Shown here piece after piece: positions 43,760 to 52,513 of a stretch of DNA of 64,000 bases. Source of the DNA: JBFXAF01 sp050184585 (GTDB taxonomy: Bacteria > Pseudomonadota > Alphaproteobacteria > Rhizobiales > Rhizobiaceae); the NCBI GenBank assembly GCA_050184585.1, contig JBFXAF010000005.1:186001-250000 (forward strand), in the 5' to 3' direction. How positions within the stretch are numbered: position 1 is the first letter of the stretch; the number at the start of each line of letters is the position of its first letter. The notes beneath the pieces were generated by a model. That model had not been told where the DNA came from, did not search any database, and saw only the letters and a program-made list of their open reading frames with translations. The translations under genes and the position numbers were made by a program.

Positions 43760-45064
43760 CTACCTCCGCTCCAACCCGCACCAGTTGGCGATGAAGAGCG
43801 CCAGTATGCGTGTGGTGGTCTTCAGATTCCCGAGATCGGCGCGCTCGTCGAACCCGTGCATGCCCTTGCCCGACGGCCCGTAGCACAACGCGGTCATGCC
43901 GCCGCCATGCGCGTAGTAACGCGTGTCGTTGACCGCGGTCGAGATGCGGGCCTCCATGGGCACGCCCAGGACGGCTTCATGCGCCGCGCCCAGGATCGCC
44001 TCGGCGGCCGACCCCGGCTCCAGGACCGCGCCCTCGGCGAGAAAACCGTTCCACACGACCTCCGCCGGGCGCGCGGAAAGATAGGGGTCCGCGGCGCAGG
44101 CGTCGGCCACGACGCGTTCGATCTCGCGTTGAAGCTTCTCGACCGAGCGTCCCGGCAGGATGCCCAGACGACAATCGACCTCGCACCACGCCGGCGTCGA
44201 ACTTGCCCAATCGCCGCCGCGGATCCTGCCGGCATTGAACTTGACGGGGGACGGAACGCTTGCGAACCAGGGATCGGCCGCGGCTTCTCCATTCATCCTG
44301 TCCGCCAGCCGCTGCAATTCCTGGAGCAGGCGGTAGGCAGCCGAGATGGCATTGGACCCGGCGTCGGACCTGGCGACGTGCACGGGCTTGCCACGTACCG
44401 ACAGCCTGAACCAGACTGCGCCGGACTGGGCACGCGTGATGGTGTTCGCGGTGGGTTCGGGAATCAGGCAGGCATCGGCGCGATAGCCGCGCGCCAGCGT
44501 GGACCACGCACCGTTGCCGGTGCTCTCCTCTTCGGTCACAGTCTGTACGTGGATAGGCGCCGCCGGGCGGAAACCAGCGGCGCGAATGGCGTCCACGGCG
44601 AACACCATGGAGGCGATACCCGCCTTCATGTCCTGCGCGCCGCGTCCGTGCAGCCAGCCGTCGCGCACGTCGCCACTGAACGGAGGATCGCGCCACATGT
44701 CGGCCGGACCGGCCGGGACGACGTCCACATGGCCCTGCAGGATCAGGGATTTTCCCTGCGGCCGCGGTCTGGAATGCGGGACGGTCGCCACAACCTGCAA
44801 GGAGCCGGCAGGATCGACATCGATCATCGGCGCGGCCAGCGGAGTATCCACGAGCGCCACATCCGCCAGCGTATAGACATCGACGTCCCATCCGCGGCGG
44901 CCGAACTCCGACGCCAGCCATTCCTGGCAGGGCCGCTCGCGACCCCGCAGGCTGTCGAACCGGACCAGCCTCTGCAACCAAGAGACCTGTTCGGTCCAGC
45001 CTGCATCGACGGCCGACCCGAGGGCGGCCGCCGCAGCCGCGTCCACGACGCCCGCCGGCATCAC
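43760..45064 (-). CDS. M20 family metallohydrolase (ArgE/DapE-like)
   Basis: A 434-residue di-zinc amidohydrolase. Zinc ligands are visible in LILQGHVDVVP, GRGAQDMKAGI (bridging Asp) and VTEEESTGNGAW (catalytic Glu pair); the dimerisation domain lies around 190-310, and CYGPSGKGMHGFDERADL carries the last His. It would hydrolyse an N-acyl or half-amide bond. Placement among CoA-pathway genes suggests it frees a carboxylate for activation; that is inference. It overlaps the upstream MaoC gene by 4 bp. Confidence 0.85.
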   Translation of the reverse strand: MMPAGVVDAAAAAALGSAVDAGWTEQVSWLQRLVRFDSLRGRERPCQEWLASEFGRRGWDVDVYTLADVALVDTPLAAPMIDVDPAGSLQVVATVPHSRPRPQGKSLILQGHVDVVPAGPADMWRDPPFSGDVRDGWLHGRGAQDMKAGIASMVFAVDAIRAAGFRPAAPIHVQTVTEEESTGNGAWSTLARGYRADACLIPEPTANTITRAQSGAVWFRLSVRGKPVHVARSDAGSNAISAAYRLLQELQRLADRMNGEAAADPWFASVPSPVKFNAGRIRGGDWASSTPAWCEVDCRLGILPGRSVEKLQREIERVVADACAADPYLSARPAEVVWNGFLAEGAVLEPGSAAEAILGAAHEAVLGVPMEARISTAVNDTRYYAHGGGMTALCYGPSGKGMHGFDERADLGNLKTTTRILALFIANWCGLERR

Positions 45065-45507
45065 GCCGCCAGCAGCATCATCATGTGCGTGTCGCCGGAC
45101 TGGACCACCTCGTCGCGCTGGTTCAGCACCTCGCGCTTGTGCTGCACGATCGCGCGATCACCCTTGGACGTGATCCTGGTCTTCTCGAGCGTGCTGCGCA
45201 CCCGGATGGTGTCGCCGAAGGCGACGGGCTTGAAGAGCTTCCAGTCCATCCCGAGGAAGGCGATGGTGTCCAGCGGATCGGCCTGGGTGAAGAGCCCCGT
45301 GCAGATGCTGAAGACCAGCGGACCGTGTGCGATGCGGCCCTCGAAGCCGTTCGCACGGGCGAACTCTTCGTTCATGTGCAGCGGATGGAAGTCGCCGGAA
45401 ATGCCGGCGAAGGTCACGACATGTGCTTCGGTGACGGTGATGGCCGGCGAAATGATGACCTCGCCTTCCGTGAGCTCATTGAAGCTCCTGCGTTTGCCCG
45501 CATGCAT
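45061..45507 (-). CDS. MaoC-type enoyl-CoA hydratase 1
   Basis: A 148-residue hot-dog-fold hydratase. The R-specific hydratase motif is AGISGDFHPLHMNEEFARA (catalytic Asp and His), and the C-terminal half ends HKREVLNQRDEVVQSG. It hydrates 2-enoyl-CoA. It is paralogous to the MaoC at 54.1 kb (both share the H-V-V-x-F-A-G and N-Q-R-D-E motifs). It starts one base after the citrate-synthase-like gene ends. Confidence 0.87.
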   Translation of the reverse strand: MHAGKRRSFNELTEGEVIISPAITVTEAHVVTFAGISGDFHPLHMNEEFARANGFEGRIAHGPLVFSICTGLFTQADPLDTIAFLGMDWKLFKPVAFGDTIRVRSTLEKTRITSKGDRAIVQHKREVLNQRDEVVQSGDTHMMMLLAA

Positions 45508-46338
45508 CTATTCGGCTCCTCGTTCCGGCAATTCGCGCCTTTCCTCACCCGTGTATCGCTGGAGGCTTTCGTCCACGACACGGATGCGCACGTTCTGTCT
45601 GAATTCCTCGGACAGATGGGCAATGAGACCCGGGATCGTCGACGTCACCAGGACACCCGTCATCTCGGGCGGCGTGAAGCCCATCCCGGCCAGGATCGCG
45701 GCCGACATCCCCACGTCGTTGATGGGTACGGTCGAGCGACCGGGCAGCGCCGTGAATGCCTTGTGGACCGCCTCGTAAACCTTCAGCTCCTCGCTGATCA
45801 GGCCGTTCTTCTCGGCAACGTCGCGCAAGGCGACCGAGCGTGGATCGACATGTTCGAAGATCGGGTGACCGAAGCCGGGGAAGCGACGCTTCTCGGCGCG
45901 CATCTCGTCGACGGTCCTCTTCGCGAAGTCTTCAAGGTCGAGACCCGACTCCTTGTAGCGAGCGAAGATCTCCAGGATAAAGACGCCAGCGTCGTGAGGG
46001 TCGAGCGTGTGCTGCCCTGCCGATAGGAAGGCGACCGCGAGGCCTGCCGTCATCGACGGATTGCCCGAGACCGCGACGCGCGCCGCGACCGTGCCCGGCT
46101 TGAAGAGACCGTAGTCGGGCACCGCGCAGAGCAGCGCGTCCAGCATGGCCTTCTGGCCGGGTGTCGGCAGTTCACCACGAACCATCAGATAAAAGGAATC
46201 GGCGAAGCTGAGATTCCTGATCACCTGGCTGTGGGGATAGCCCCGCAGCAAAATCTCGTCCGGCTCAACCTTCGAGACCGACGAGACCCATCGTCTCTGG
46301 TCGGGCCATTTTTCGTTCATGACGTTCATGTTCTTCAT
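45508..46338 (-). CDS. Citrate-synthase-fold lyase (citryl-CoA lyase-like)
   Basis: A 276-residue member of the citrate synthase superfamily, well short of true citrate synthases (about 380-430). The signature RRFPGFGHPIFEHVDPRSVAL carries the catalytic His (residue 158) and the substrate Arg. The first catalytic His region is altered (AGQHTLDPHDAG), as in stand-alone citryl-CoA lyase-like proteins. These catalyse Claisen or retro-Claisen reactions on CoA esters. With a MaoC hydratase directly downstream, cleavage of a tertiary 3-hydroxyacyl-CoA is plausible but unproven. The start could also be the in-frame ATGs at 46329 or 46320. Confidence 0.8.
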   Translation of the reverse strand: MKNMNVMNEKWPDQRRWVSSVSKVEPDEILLRGYPHSQVIRNLSFADSFYLMVRGELPTPGQKAMLDALLCAVPDYGLFKPGTVAARVAVSGNPSMTAGLAVAFLSAGQHTLDPHDAGVFILEIFARYKESGLDLEDFAKRTVDEMRAEKRRFPGFGHPIFEHVDPRSVALRDVAEKNGLISEELKVYEAVHKAFTALPGRSTVPINDVGMSAAILAGMGFTPPEMTGVLVTSTIPGLIAHLSEEFRQNVRIRVVDESLQRYTGEERRELPERGAE

Positions 46339-46360
46339 ACACCTGGAAAAAATGATCGGT

Positions 46361-46422
46361 GGGACGGCCGCGCCTCAAGTCCGGCCGTCCCGGGTTGCGG
46401 CGGGCGATGCGCCGCCCGCCGC
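46361..46422 (-). terminator. Double stem-loop between binding-protein and lyase genes
   Basis: Two strong hairpins lie back to back: 46397-46406 with 46413-46422 (10 bp, GCGGCGGGCG arm) and 46361-46370 with 46382-46391 (10 bp, GGGACGGCCG arm). On the minus strand a T6 run follows nine bases after the second stem. They sit directly after the binding-protein stop, inside the operon, and probably stabilise the transporter mRNA or partly terminate it, lowering expression of the downstream enzymes. Confidence 0.6.
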
Positions 46423-46434
46423 GAGAGTCCGGGA

Positions 46435-47607
46435 TCAGAACGTGCAGGTCACCGGCGGGGCAACGAGTTCGGGAGCAATGGTCGTGTCGATGACCGGGCG
46501 GTACGAGCCCTCGTAGAGATCGACCGCGCCGAAATAGATCGGCACCATCATCTGATTGTCCTCGCGCAGCTTGACGTCGCCCATGACAGTGCTGAACGTC
46601 TTGCCACGCGCCCACTCCGCGATCTCCGCAGGTTCGACGCTGCCCGAGCCGGCGATCGCCTGGAAGAGAACCTGGAAGGACATGTAGTTCTCGCCCTCGA
46701 CGTTGGTCGGAGGGGTGTCGTGCGACTTCATCCAGGCCTCGACGAACTCCTTGTTCTGTGGCGTGTCGATCGTCGCGCTGTAGTAGATCAGGCCGTAGAT
46801 CCCCTTCGCGACTTCGCCGAGCTGCCGCGCTTCGCTGTCGGTGATGAAGCTCGCGCCACCGACGGTCGCCTCGAGGCCGAACTGCTTGATCTGCTGCGCG
46901 AAGGTGATCGCGTCGGTACCCGAAATAGTGGCCCACACACCCTCGGCGCCCGAGCTCTTGATCTTCTCGATGTATGGCGCGTAGTCGGTGCTGTTCAGCG
47001 GAACGTAGAACTCGTCCGTCAGAGTGCCCCCAGCCGCCTCAAGCGACTTGGTGAACGAGGCGCCGGAGTCACGTCCGAACGCCGTATCCGGACCAACATA
47101 GGCCCACTTCTTCTCGCTGCGGGTCTTGAGCCACGGCGTGATGGCCGCCGAGAGCATCGCAACCTGGTTGTTGGTGCGAATGGCGAGCGGCTTGCAATCC
47201 TTGCCGGTGATCGAGTCGGCGCGCGGGATCGACGACACGTAAAGCGCGTTCCAGCGCTCGAGCAACGGCATGATGGCCAGCGCCTCGCCCGAACCCAGGA
47301 GCCCGAGAATCTTGTTGTTGCCCGAGGATACGAGCTTCTCGACCTGGCGGCGGGTGATGTCCGGCTTTGCTTCATTGTCGAGCATCTCGATCTCGACCGT
47401 GCGACCGTCGACACCGCCAGCGGCGTTGGCCTGCTCGACGGCAAAGCGCGCGGCCCGGATCGCCTGCGCGCCAAGATCCGCATAGGGGCCGGTCACCGAG
47501 GTGACGAACCCGATCTTCACCGGGTCGCTGGCCCAGGACGGCACGCTCATGAGCCCGAAAGCCAGTGCGCTGGCCGCCGCGTATTTCAAGGTGGAGAACG
47601 CTTTCAT
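46435..47607 (-). CDS. Branched-chain amino acid-type ABC substrate-binding protein
   Basis: A 390-residue periplasmic LivJ-like protein (Peripla_BP_6). Residues 1-26 are a signal peptide ending SWA-SD. The mature part starts DPVKIGFVTSVTGPYADLGAQ, typical of the family, followed by AARFAVEQANAAGGVDGR. It binds a hydrophobic amino acid or an organic acid such as an aromatic or acyl compound; the ligand is not readable. The ribosome site AAAGGAG before the ATG is the strongest in the cluster, fitting the high demand for binding protein. Confidence 0.88.
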   Translation of the reverse strand: MKAFSTLKYAAASALAFGLMSVPSWASDPVKIGFVTSVTGPYADLGAQAIRAARFAVEQANAAGGVDGRTVEIEMLDNEAKPDITRRQVEKLVSSGNNKILGLLGSGEALAIMPLLERWNALYVSSIPRADSITGKDCKPLAIRTNNQVAMLSAAITPWLKTRSEKKWAYVGPDTAFGRDSGASFTKSLEAAGGTLTDEFYVPLNSTDYAPYIEKIKSSGAEGVWATISGTDAITFAQQIKQFGLEATVGGASFITDSEARQLGEVAKGIYGLIYYSATIDTPQNKEFVEAWMKSHDTPPTNVEGENYMSFQVLFQAIAGSGSVEPAEIAEWARGKTFSTVMGDVKLREDNQMMVPIYFGAVDLYEGSYRPVIDTTIAPELVAPPVTCTF

Positions 47608-47645
47608 GCTTCACTCCTTTGCAACTATCCGACGGAACGCCGGGG

Positions 47646-48341
47646 TTAGACGATGATGTGTTTCTGCAGTTCCTGCTTGCTCCACCGGTCGAGCGAACCG
47701 CTTTCCACGACCTGGCCCTTGGAGAGGATGTAGCAGCGCGTCGCGACGCGCCGGATCAGCCCGATGTTCTGCTCGATCAGGAAGATGCCCGTCCCCGTTT
47801 CGGCGAGGGAGGTGAACAGACTGGCGAGTTCGTCGATGATCACCGGCGCGAGACCTTCGCTGGGCTCGTCGAGGATCAGGAGTTCAGGATTGGCCATGAG
47901 AGCGCGACCGATCGCCAGCATCTGCTGCTGGCCGCCGCTGAGCGAAGTTCCGAGGTTGTCGCGCTTCTCCCGCAGGATCGGAAACAGCTGGTAGACGCGG
48001 TTGGTGTCCCATTCTCCGCCGCGCGAGCCCGCCTGCCCGACCAAGAGGTTCTCCTGAACCGTCAGCGTCGGGATGATCCGCCTGCCCTGCGGCACGATCG
48101 CGATGCCGTTTCGAGCTGCGTAGTAAGGCTTCGGAGATGCGACGACCTGATCACGGACATAGATCCTGCCGGCGCGGGCGCGGGCGACACCGTTGAGCGT
48201 ATTGACGACCGTGGTCTTGCCGACGCCGTTGCGACCCAGCAGCGCGACCCTCTCTCCACGCTCGATATCGAAGCTGACGCCATGCAGGATCTTGGCGTAG
48301 CCGTAATAGGAATCGACGTCCTCGAAACGAAGCAGGCTCAT
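47646..48341 (-). CDS. livF: Liv-type ABC transporter ATP-binding protein LivF
   Basis: A 231-residue ATPase. Walker A is LGRNGVGKTT, the signature TSLSGGQQQMLAIGRAL, and Walker B LLILDEPSEGLAP. EGLAP after Walker B and IALLGRNGVGKTTVVNTL-like spacing mark the LivF branch of HAAT transporters. Its ATG overlaps the livG stop (ATGA). Confidence 0.92.
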   Translation of the reverse strand: MSLLRFEDVDSYYGYAKILHGVSFDIERGERVALLGRNGVGKTTVVNTLNGVARARAGRIYVRDQVVASPKPYYAARNGIAIVPQGRRIIPTLTVQENLLVGQAGSRGGEWDTNRVYQLFPILREKRDNLGTSLSGGQQQMLAIGRALMANPELLILDEPSEGLAPVIIDELASLFTSLAETGTGIFLIEQNIGLIRRVATRCYILSKGQVVESGSLDRWSKQELQKHIIV

Positions 48342-49063
48342 TCGTCGCCTCCCTCGTCGGCGGAACTTCCGAGATAGGCCGTGATCACATCCTTGTTGGC
48401 CCTGACCTCCTGCGGAGCGCCGTGCGTGAGCAGCTTGCCGAGGTGCAGAACGTAGAGCTGCTCGCAGATCGAGAAGACGACTTCCATGTCGTGCTCCACC
48501 AGGAGCACGGTGACGTTCCAGCGCTGGACGAGGCTCTTGATCGTCCGCGCCAGATCCCGTGATTCCGCCGCGGTCAACCCTGCCGCCGGTTCGTCGAGCA
48601 GCAGCACCTTGGGGCGTCCTATGAGCGCCAGCGCGAGATCCAGCCGCCGCTGGTCGCCGTAGGAGATGTCGCGCGCCGGAACGTCTAGCAACTCGGTGAG
48701 CGCCAGCCCTTCCGCCACCTCGTCCATGTTCTTCACGGCCGCCGCGCGCGTGGCGACCGCCAACTGGGTACGGAGGGTCAGGTCGGGGAAGATGTTGGTC
48801 TTCTGGAACGAGCGGGAGAGTCCCAGGCGCTTCCGCTCCACGATCGACATGCGCGTGATGTCCTGGCTGTCGAGGCTGACGCTCCCGGCCGTCGGCGATA
48901 TCGCGCCCGACAGCGCGTTGATCAGCGTGGACTTTCCGGCGCCATTGGGACCGATCAGTCCGGAAATCGAACCAGGCCTGAGCGCGATGTCGACCCCGTC
49001 GAGGGCAACGAACCCCGAGAAGCGGCAGGTGATGCCGCGGGCTTCCATGGTCGCGCCGGTCAT
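48338..49063 (-). CDS. livG: Liv-type ABC transporter ATP-binding protein LivG
   Basis: A 241-residue ATPase. Walker A is IGPNGAGKSTL and Walker B VLLLDEPAAGLTAAES; the LivG-specific SRSFQKTNIFPDLT follows the Q-loop. The signature is degenerate: RDISYGDQRRLDLALAL, with SYGDQRR in place of SGGQ, which is usual for LivG. The ATG at 49063 overlaps the livM stop; the frame to 49630 is a shadow of livM. Confidence 0.92.
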   Translation of the reverse strand: MTGATMEARGITCRFSGFVALDGVDIALRPGSISGLIGPNGAGKSTLINALSGAISPTAGSVSLDSQDITRMSIVERKRLGLSRSFQKTNIFPDLTLRTQLAVATRAAAVKNMDEVAEGLALTELLDVPARDISYGDQRRLDLALALIGRPKVLLLDEPAAGLTAAESRDLARTIKSLVQRWNVTVLLVEHDMEVVFSICEQLYVLHLGKLLTHGAPQEVRANKDVITAYLGSSADEGGDE

Positions 49064-50064
49064 CGCCGCCGCCTCGCCCTCTCGACGAGGGCTACGATAA
49101 GCCCGCCGAAGCCGTTGGGGATCAGCAGCGTGACCGCGATCAGGATCGCCCCGACGAAGGCCGGCCAGGCATCCGAGTAGTCGCCCGCGATCTCCTTGAT
49201 CCAGAAATAGATGATCGCGCCGAGCGCTGGACCCCAGATCAGGCGGGGCCCTCCGATGATGGCCATGATGAGGCCGGCGCCGGAGAAGCTCCAATGGACG
49301 ATGCTGGGGGAGACGAAGCCGTTGTAGAGCGAGAAGAGGACACCCGCGCAGGCGGCGACGAAGGCTGCGAAGGCGTAGACGAGCGCCCTCGGCACGGTGA
49401 TGTCGTAGCCGATGAACTGCGCCCGTTCCGGGTTGTCGCGAATGGCCTCGGTCAACTGGCCGAATGGACTCTTCGACAACCATGCGTAGCCGAAGAGGAC
49501 GAGCACGAAGACGCACCAGCATATGACGAACATCGAAGCGGGGCTGAGGAAGATGTCCGAGTCCAGGAAGAACACGGTGTCGGGCAGCGAGAAGGCCAGC
49601 CCGTCGTCGCCATTCGTGACCAGCCGCCATTTGTAGGCCACCTCGTAGAGGGCCTGACCGATGGCCAGCGTCACCATCGCGAATGCGATGCCCGGGATCT
49701 TTACGATCAACAGGCCGAGCACGAAGGCGAGTGCCGTAGGAATCGCCAGCGCTGCAATGATCGCGAGCTCCGGCGAGGCGATATCGCGCTGCACGATGAG
49801 CGCGGCGATATAGGCCGCCGCGCCGTAGAACCCGGCCTGGCCGAAGCTGATGCGACCGTTCTGCTTGAGCAGCACGCCTACGCTGGTCGCAAAGATCGCC
49901 TCGATGATCGCCTGAAGGGCGAGCGACAGCATGAGCGAGGACGCGATCACCATCGGAACGGCGAACCCTGACGCCAAGGCGACGGCGAGAAGCACCAAGG
50001 CGATCGGCAGGGTGATCGTCCAGTCGCGCCGGCTGGAGGGTGGGCTCATCGGTTGGACGGTCAT
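49060..50064 (-). CDS. livM: Liv-type ABC transporter permease LivM
   Basis: A 334-residue permease with about nine helices and the family block ISFGQAGFYGAAAYIAALIV. The cytoplasmic coupling loop is RALVYAFAAFVAACAGVLFSLYN with ENPERAQFIGYD-like text just before (here DNPERAQFIGYDI). It overlaps livH by four bases. Confidence 0.9.
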   Translation of the reverse strand: MTVQPMSPPSSRRDWTITLPIALVLLAVALASGFAVPMVIASSLMLSLALQAIIEAIFATSVGVLLKQNGRISFGQAGFYGAAAYIAALIVQRDIASPELAIIAALAIPTALAFVLGLLIVKIPGIAFAMVTLAIGQALYEVAYKWRLVTNGDDGLAFSLPDTVFFLDSDIFLSPASMFVICWCVFVLVLFGYAWLSKSPFGQLTEAIRDNPERAQFIGYDITVPRALVYAFAAFVAACAGVLFSLYNGFVSPSIVHWSFSGAGLIMAIIGGPRLIWGPALGAIIYFWIKEIAGDYSDAWPAFVGAILIAVTLLIPNGFGGLIVALVERARRRR

Positions 50065-50903
50065 ATCCGCCGTCCGGCGAAACCGGTGGGACGCCAGATG
50101 AGAACCCCCATCATCAGCAGGAAGGGGAACATCGTGGCTCCCCAGGGTACGTAGATGACCCCGAAATTGTGGATCTGGCCGATCAGCATCGCGGCGACGA
50201 ACGCACCGCCGAAGCTGCCCAGGCCACCGACGACAACGACGATGAAGGACTCGATGACGATGAAGGCGCCCATGCTGGGAGAGACGGCGACCAGCGGAGC
50301 GGCGACGGCCCCGGCCAGACCCGCCAGCGCGGTGCCGAGACCCACCACGAGAAGGCTCAACCTGTCAGTGTCCACACCCTGGACGGCGGTGGTGGTGGGG
50401 TCGACACTGGCGGCCCTCACATAGAGGCCCGTGCGCGTATAGCGCAGCCACAACGACAGTCCGATCGCGACCGAGAAGCTGACGGCTATGACGAAGAGCC
50501 TGTAGGTCGGAAAGAGCGATCCCCCAAGGTCGACGGTTCCGGACAACAGCGCCGGCGCGGGGACGCTTCGAATATCCTTCCCGAAGAACAGCATGACCCC
50601 CGCTTCGAGCACTAGCAGGATGCCGAAGGTCACCAGGATGGTGACCATGTGATCCTGCCGCCGGAGAGGACGGAAGACGCCGGCGTCGAGCGCCACGCCC
50701 ATCGCAGCCAGAATGAGGAAGGCGAAGATCAGCCCCAGCCAATAGGAGCCTGAGAATGTGTAGGCGACGTAGGCGCCGAGCATGAACAGGGCGCCATGGG
50801 CGAAGTTGCCGATCTCCCGGAGACCGAAGATCAGCACCAGGCCGACGGCCATCAAATAGAGCAGCCCGCCGTAGACGATCCCGTTCAGCACCTGGATCAG
50901 CAT
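50061..50903 (-). CDS. livH: Liv-type ABC transporter permease LivH
   Basis: A 280-residue permease, first gene of the operon. Diagnostic segments are GIVYGGLLYLMAVGLVLIFG, NFAHGALFMLGAYVAYTF and the C-terminal GGLGSFGGAFVAAMLIG. Together with LivM, G, F and the binding protein it forms a high-affinity importer of the HAAT class. The promoter with the TetR-type operator is about 110 bp upstream. Confidence 0.91.
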   Translation of the reverse strand: MLIQVLNGIVYGGLLYLMAVGLVLIFGLREIGNFAHGALFMLGAYVAYTFSGSYWLGLIFAFLILAAMGVALDAGVFRPLRRQDHMVTILVTFGILLVLEAGVMLFFGKDIRSVPAPALLSGTVDLGGSLFPTYRLFVIAVSFSVAIGLSLWLRYTRTGLYVRAASVDPTTTAVQGVDTDRLSLLVVGLGTALAGLAGAVAAPLVAVSPSMGAFIVIESFIVVVVGGLGSFGGAFVAAMLIGQIHNFGVIYVPWGATMFPFLLMMGVLIWRPTGFAGRRI

Positions 50904-51011
50904 CCAGTGACACCCCGTTCAACATAGCGCTGGCCACCAGCCGAGACGCCACGGCGCGCGTGCGCCAACTTCCCCGCTCCCGGCCTTCGATAGGCCATCT
51001 GGCAGGTAATT

Positions 51012-51051
51012 ATGTTGACTGACATTATATCTGAACAAAATGCCAAATCAA
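51012..51051 (-). promoter_or_regulatory. Promoter of the liv operon with overlapping TetR-type operator
   Basis: On the minus strand TTGATT (51051-51046) and a perfect TATAAT (51029-51024) are spaced by 16 bp. The inverted repeat ATGT-TGACTG-ACAT occupies 51012-51025 on the plus strand and overlaps the -10 box, so a bound repressor would block RNA polymerase. The same repeat recurs at 54.5, 55.4 and 58.2 kb. Confidence 0.7.
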
Positions 51052-51092
51052 TCGAAACAGTCATCTTTTCGAACGAATTTCAGGGGAGCGTG

Positions 51093-51128
51093 ATCACCGA
51101 TGCGGGCGGCATCACCGATGCGGGCGGC
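51093..51128. repeat. 18-bp tandem duplication at the CoA-transferase stop codon
   Basis: ATCACCGATGCGGGCGGC occurs twice without gap (51093-51110 and 51111-51128). The unit is six codons long and contains the stop codon in the reading frame of the CoA-transferase, so two in-frame stops now lie 18 bp apart. Confidence 0.85.
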
Positions 51129-52194
51129 GGGGAGCGGCGTTGTCCGCGCCGATCGCCCTATTCTCGAATGGCCGCTCGGGATCCGCCTCGAAGCAGGCGG
51201 AGATCGGGATCGGCATGGCCCGCACGCCGCCGGCCTGCAGCGTGCTGAGAAAGCTGCAACAGCAGTCGGGGTCCGAGAGCGAAACTCTCCAGTAGGAGGA
51301 CGGATGCGCCGCGATCCGTTCACGAACGGCCGACGTGCAAGCGACCGGGTCGACGTCTGAGCCACGCAGTATCTCGGGGAGGCCGATCGCTTCGCAGAAC
51401 CGTAGCCAGAACTTCTCCTCGATCGCTCCGACGGCGACGAGATCACCATCCGAGGTCGCATAGATGCGATAGCGCGGCGATGCCCCTGTCGCCAGCATCG
51501 CAGCGTTTCCCGGCGGCGCGCCGGTCGCCACGGCGTGGGCGATGGCATGCGGCATCAGAGGCCGAAGCATGTCCGTCATCGAGATGTCGATGCGCTGGCC
51601 AACACCTGTGCGCCGACGCTGCTCCAACGCCAGGAGGATGTTGATCATGGCGGCATATGCGCCGCCGGCGATGTCGGCGATGAGAGCGGGCGGCACCGTC
51701 GGATGTTCGACGGAGCCGAATGAGAGCGACAGCAATCCCGACTCGGCCAGATAGTTGAGGTCGTGGCCCGCCCTGCCCGCGAGCGGACCGTCCTGCCCGT
51801 AGCCGGTTATGCTGCAATAGATGAGTCCCGGGTTCCTCGCGGCGATACGTGGGGCGCCGAGGCCCAAACGGTCCATGACGCCCGGCCTGAAACCCTCGAC
51901 CAGGATATCGGCATCGTCGACTAGGCCGAGGACGAATTCGAGATCGCGGGGATTCTTGAGATCCGCCGACAGGAGCGCCTTTCCTGCGCTCAGCATGCTG
52001 AAGAGCACGCCTACACCATCCGAAAGCGGCTCCTGCCGGCGCAGCTCATCGCCGGTTGGCGGCTCGATCTTCAGAACCTCAGCACCCGCCCGGGCCAGCA
52101 TCAGCGTACAGAGCGGACCCGGCAGATGCTGGCTGAAATCCACCACCCTGACGCCGGACAGCGGACCCCCAGCGTCGTCGTCGACTACGGCCAC
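51112..52194 (-). CDS. CaiB/BaiF family (family III) CoA-transferase
   Basis: A 360-residue CoA-transferase that moves CoA between carboxylic acids. It opens LSGVRVVDFSQHLPGPLCTLMLARAGAEVLKIEPP. The catalytic Asp is in GRAGHDLNYLAESGLL (after GQDGPLA), and FRPGVMDRLGLG is the CoA-binding block. The start is the GTG at 52194, overlapping the NIPSNAP stop by 10 bp; there is no in-frame ATG nearby except one inside the upstream gene. The substrate is unknown. Confidence 0.87.
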   Translation of the reverse strand: MAVVDDDAGGPLSGVRVVDFSQHLPGPLCTLMLARAGAEVLKIEPPTGDELRRQEPLSDGVGVLFSMLSAGKALLSADLKNPRDLEFVLGLVDDADILVEGFRPGVMDRLGLGAPRIAARNPGLIYCSITGYGQDGPLAGRAGHDLNYLAESGLLSLSFGSVEHPTVPPALIADIAGGAYAAMINILLALEQRRRTGVGQRIDISMTDMLRPLMPHAIAHAVATGAPPGNAAMLATGASPRYRIYATSDGDLVAVGAIEEKFWLRFCEAIGLPEILRGSDVDPVACTSAVRERIAAHPSSYWRVSLSDPDCCCSFLSTLQAGGVRAMPIPISACFEADPERPFENRAIGADNAAPRRPHR

Positions 52195-52511
52195 TTTTCC
52201 AACCTGATGGATTGGATGCTCGCCGCCAGCGGCCCGTCGCGCTCGCTTGCGGCGAATGCGGCGCGCCACTCCTCATCCTCAAGGAAGGCCTTCCAGGCGG
52301 CCTTGCGGGCGTCGTCGTCGGACCACCGCAGCAGATACCAGAAGTCGCCAGATCGCGGTTCGATCCAGAACTCCATCACATCGAAGCCGTGTCGTTCGAA
52401 CAGTCCAAACGTGACGTCCTCGAAGCGCTTGCGCAGTGCATCCGAGCGCCCCTCGGCCGGCACATAGTGGCGCAACTCGTACAGCGGAGCCACCGCCTCC
52501 AGCCCACCCAC
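52185..52511 (-). CDS. NIPSNAP family protein
   Basis: A 108-residue protein of the dimeric alpha-beta barrel NIPSNAP family. It contains APLYELRHYVPAEGRSDALRKRF, then GFDVMEFWIEPRSGDFWYLLRW and AWKAFLEDEEWRAAFAASE. Members accompany catabolic clusters, but no enzymatic role is settled. The start is taken as GTG at 52511 (TTG at 52517 also possible). It is tightly packed between the ligase and the CoA-transferase. Confidence 0.8.
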   Translation of the reverse strand: MGGLEAVAPLYELRHYVPAEGRSDALRKRFEDVTFGLFERHGFDVMEFWIEPRSGDFWYLLRWSDDDARKAAWKAFLEDEEWRAAFAASERDGPLAASIQSIRLEKWP

Positions 52512-52513
52512 GA

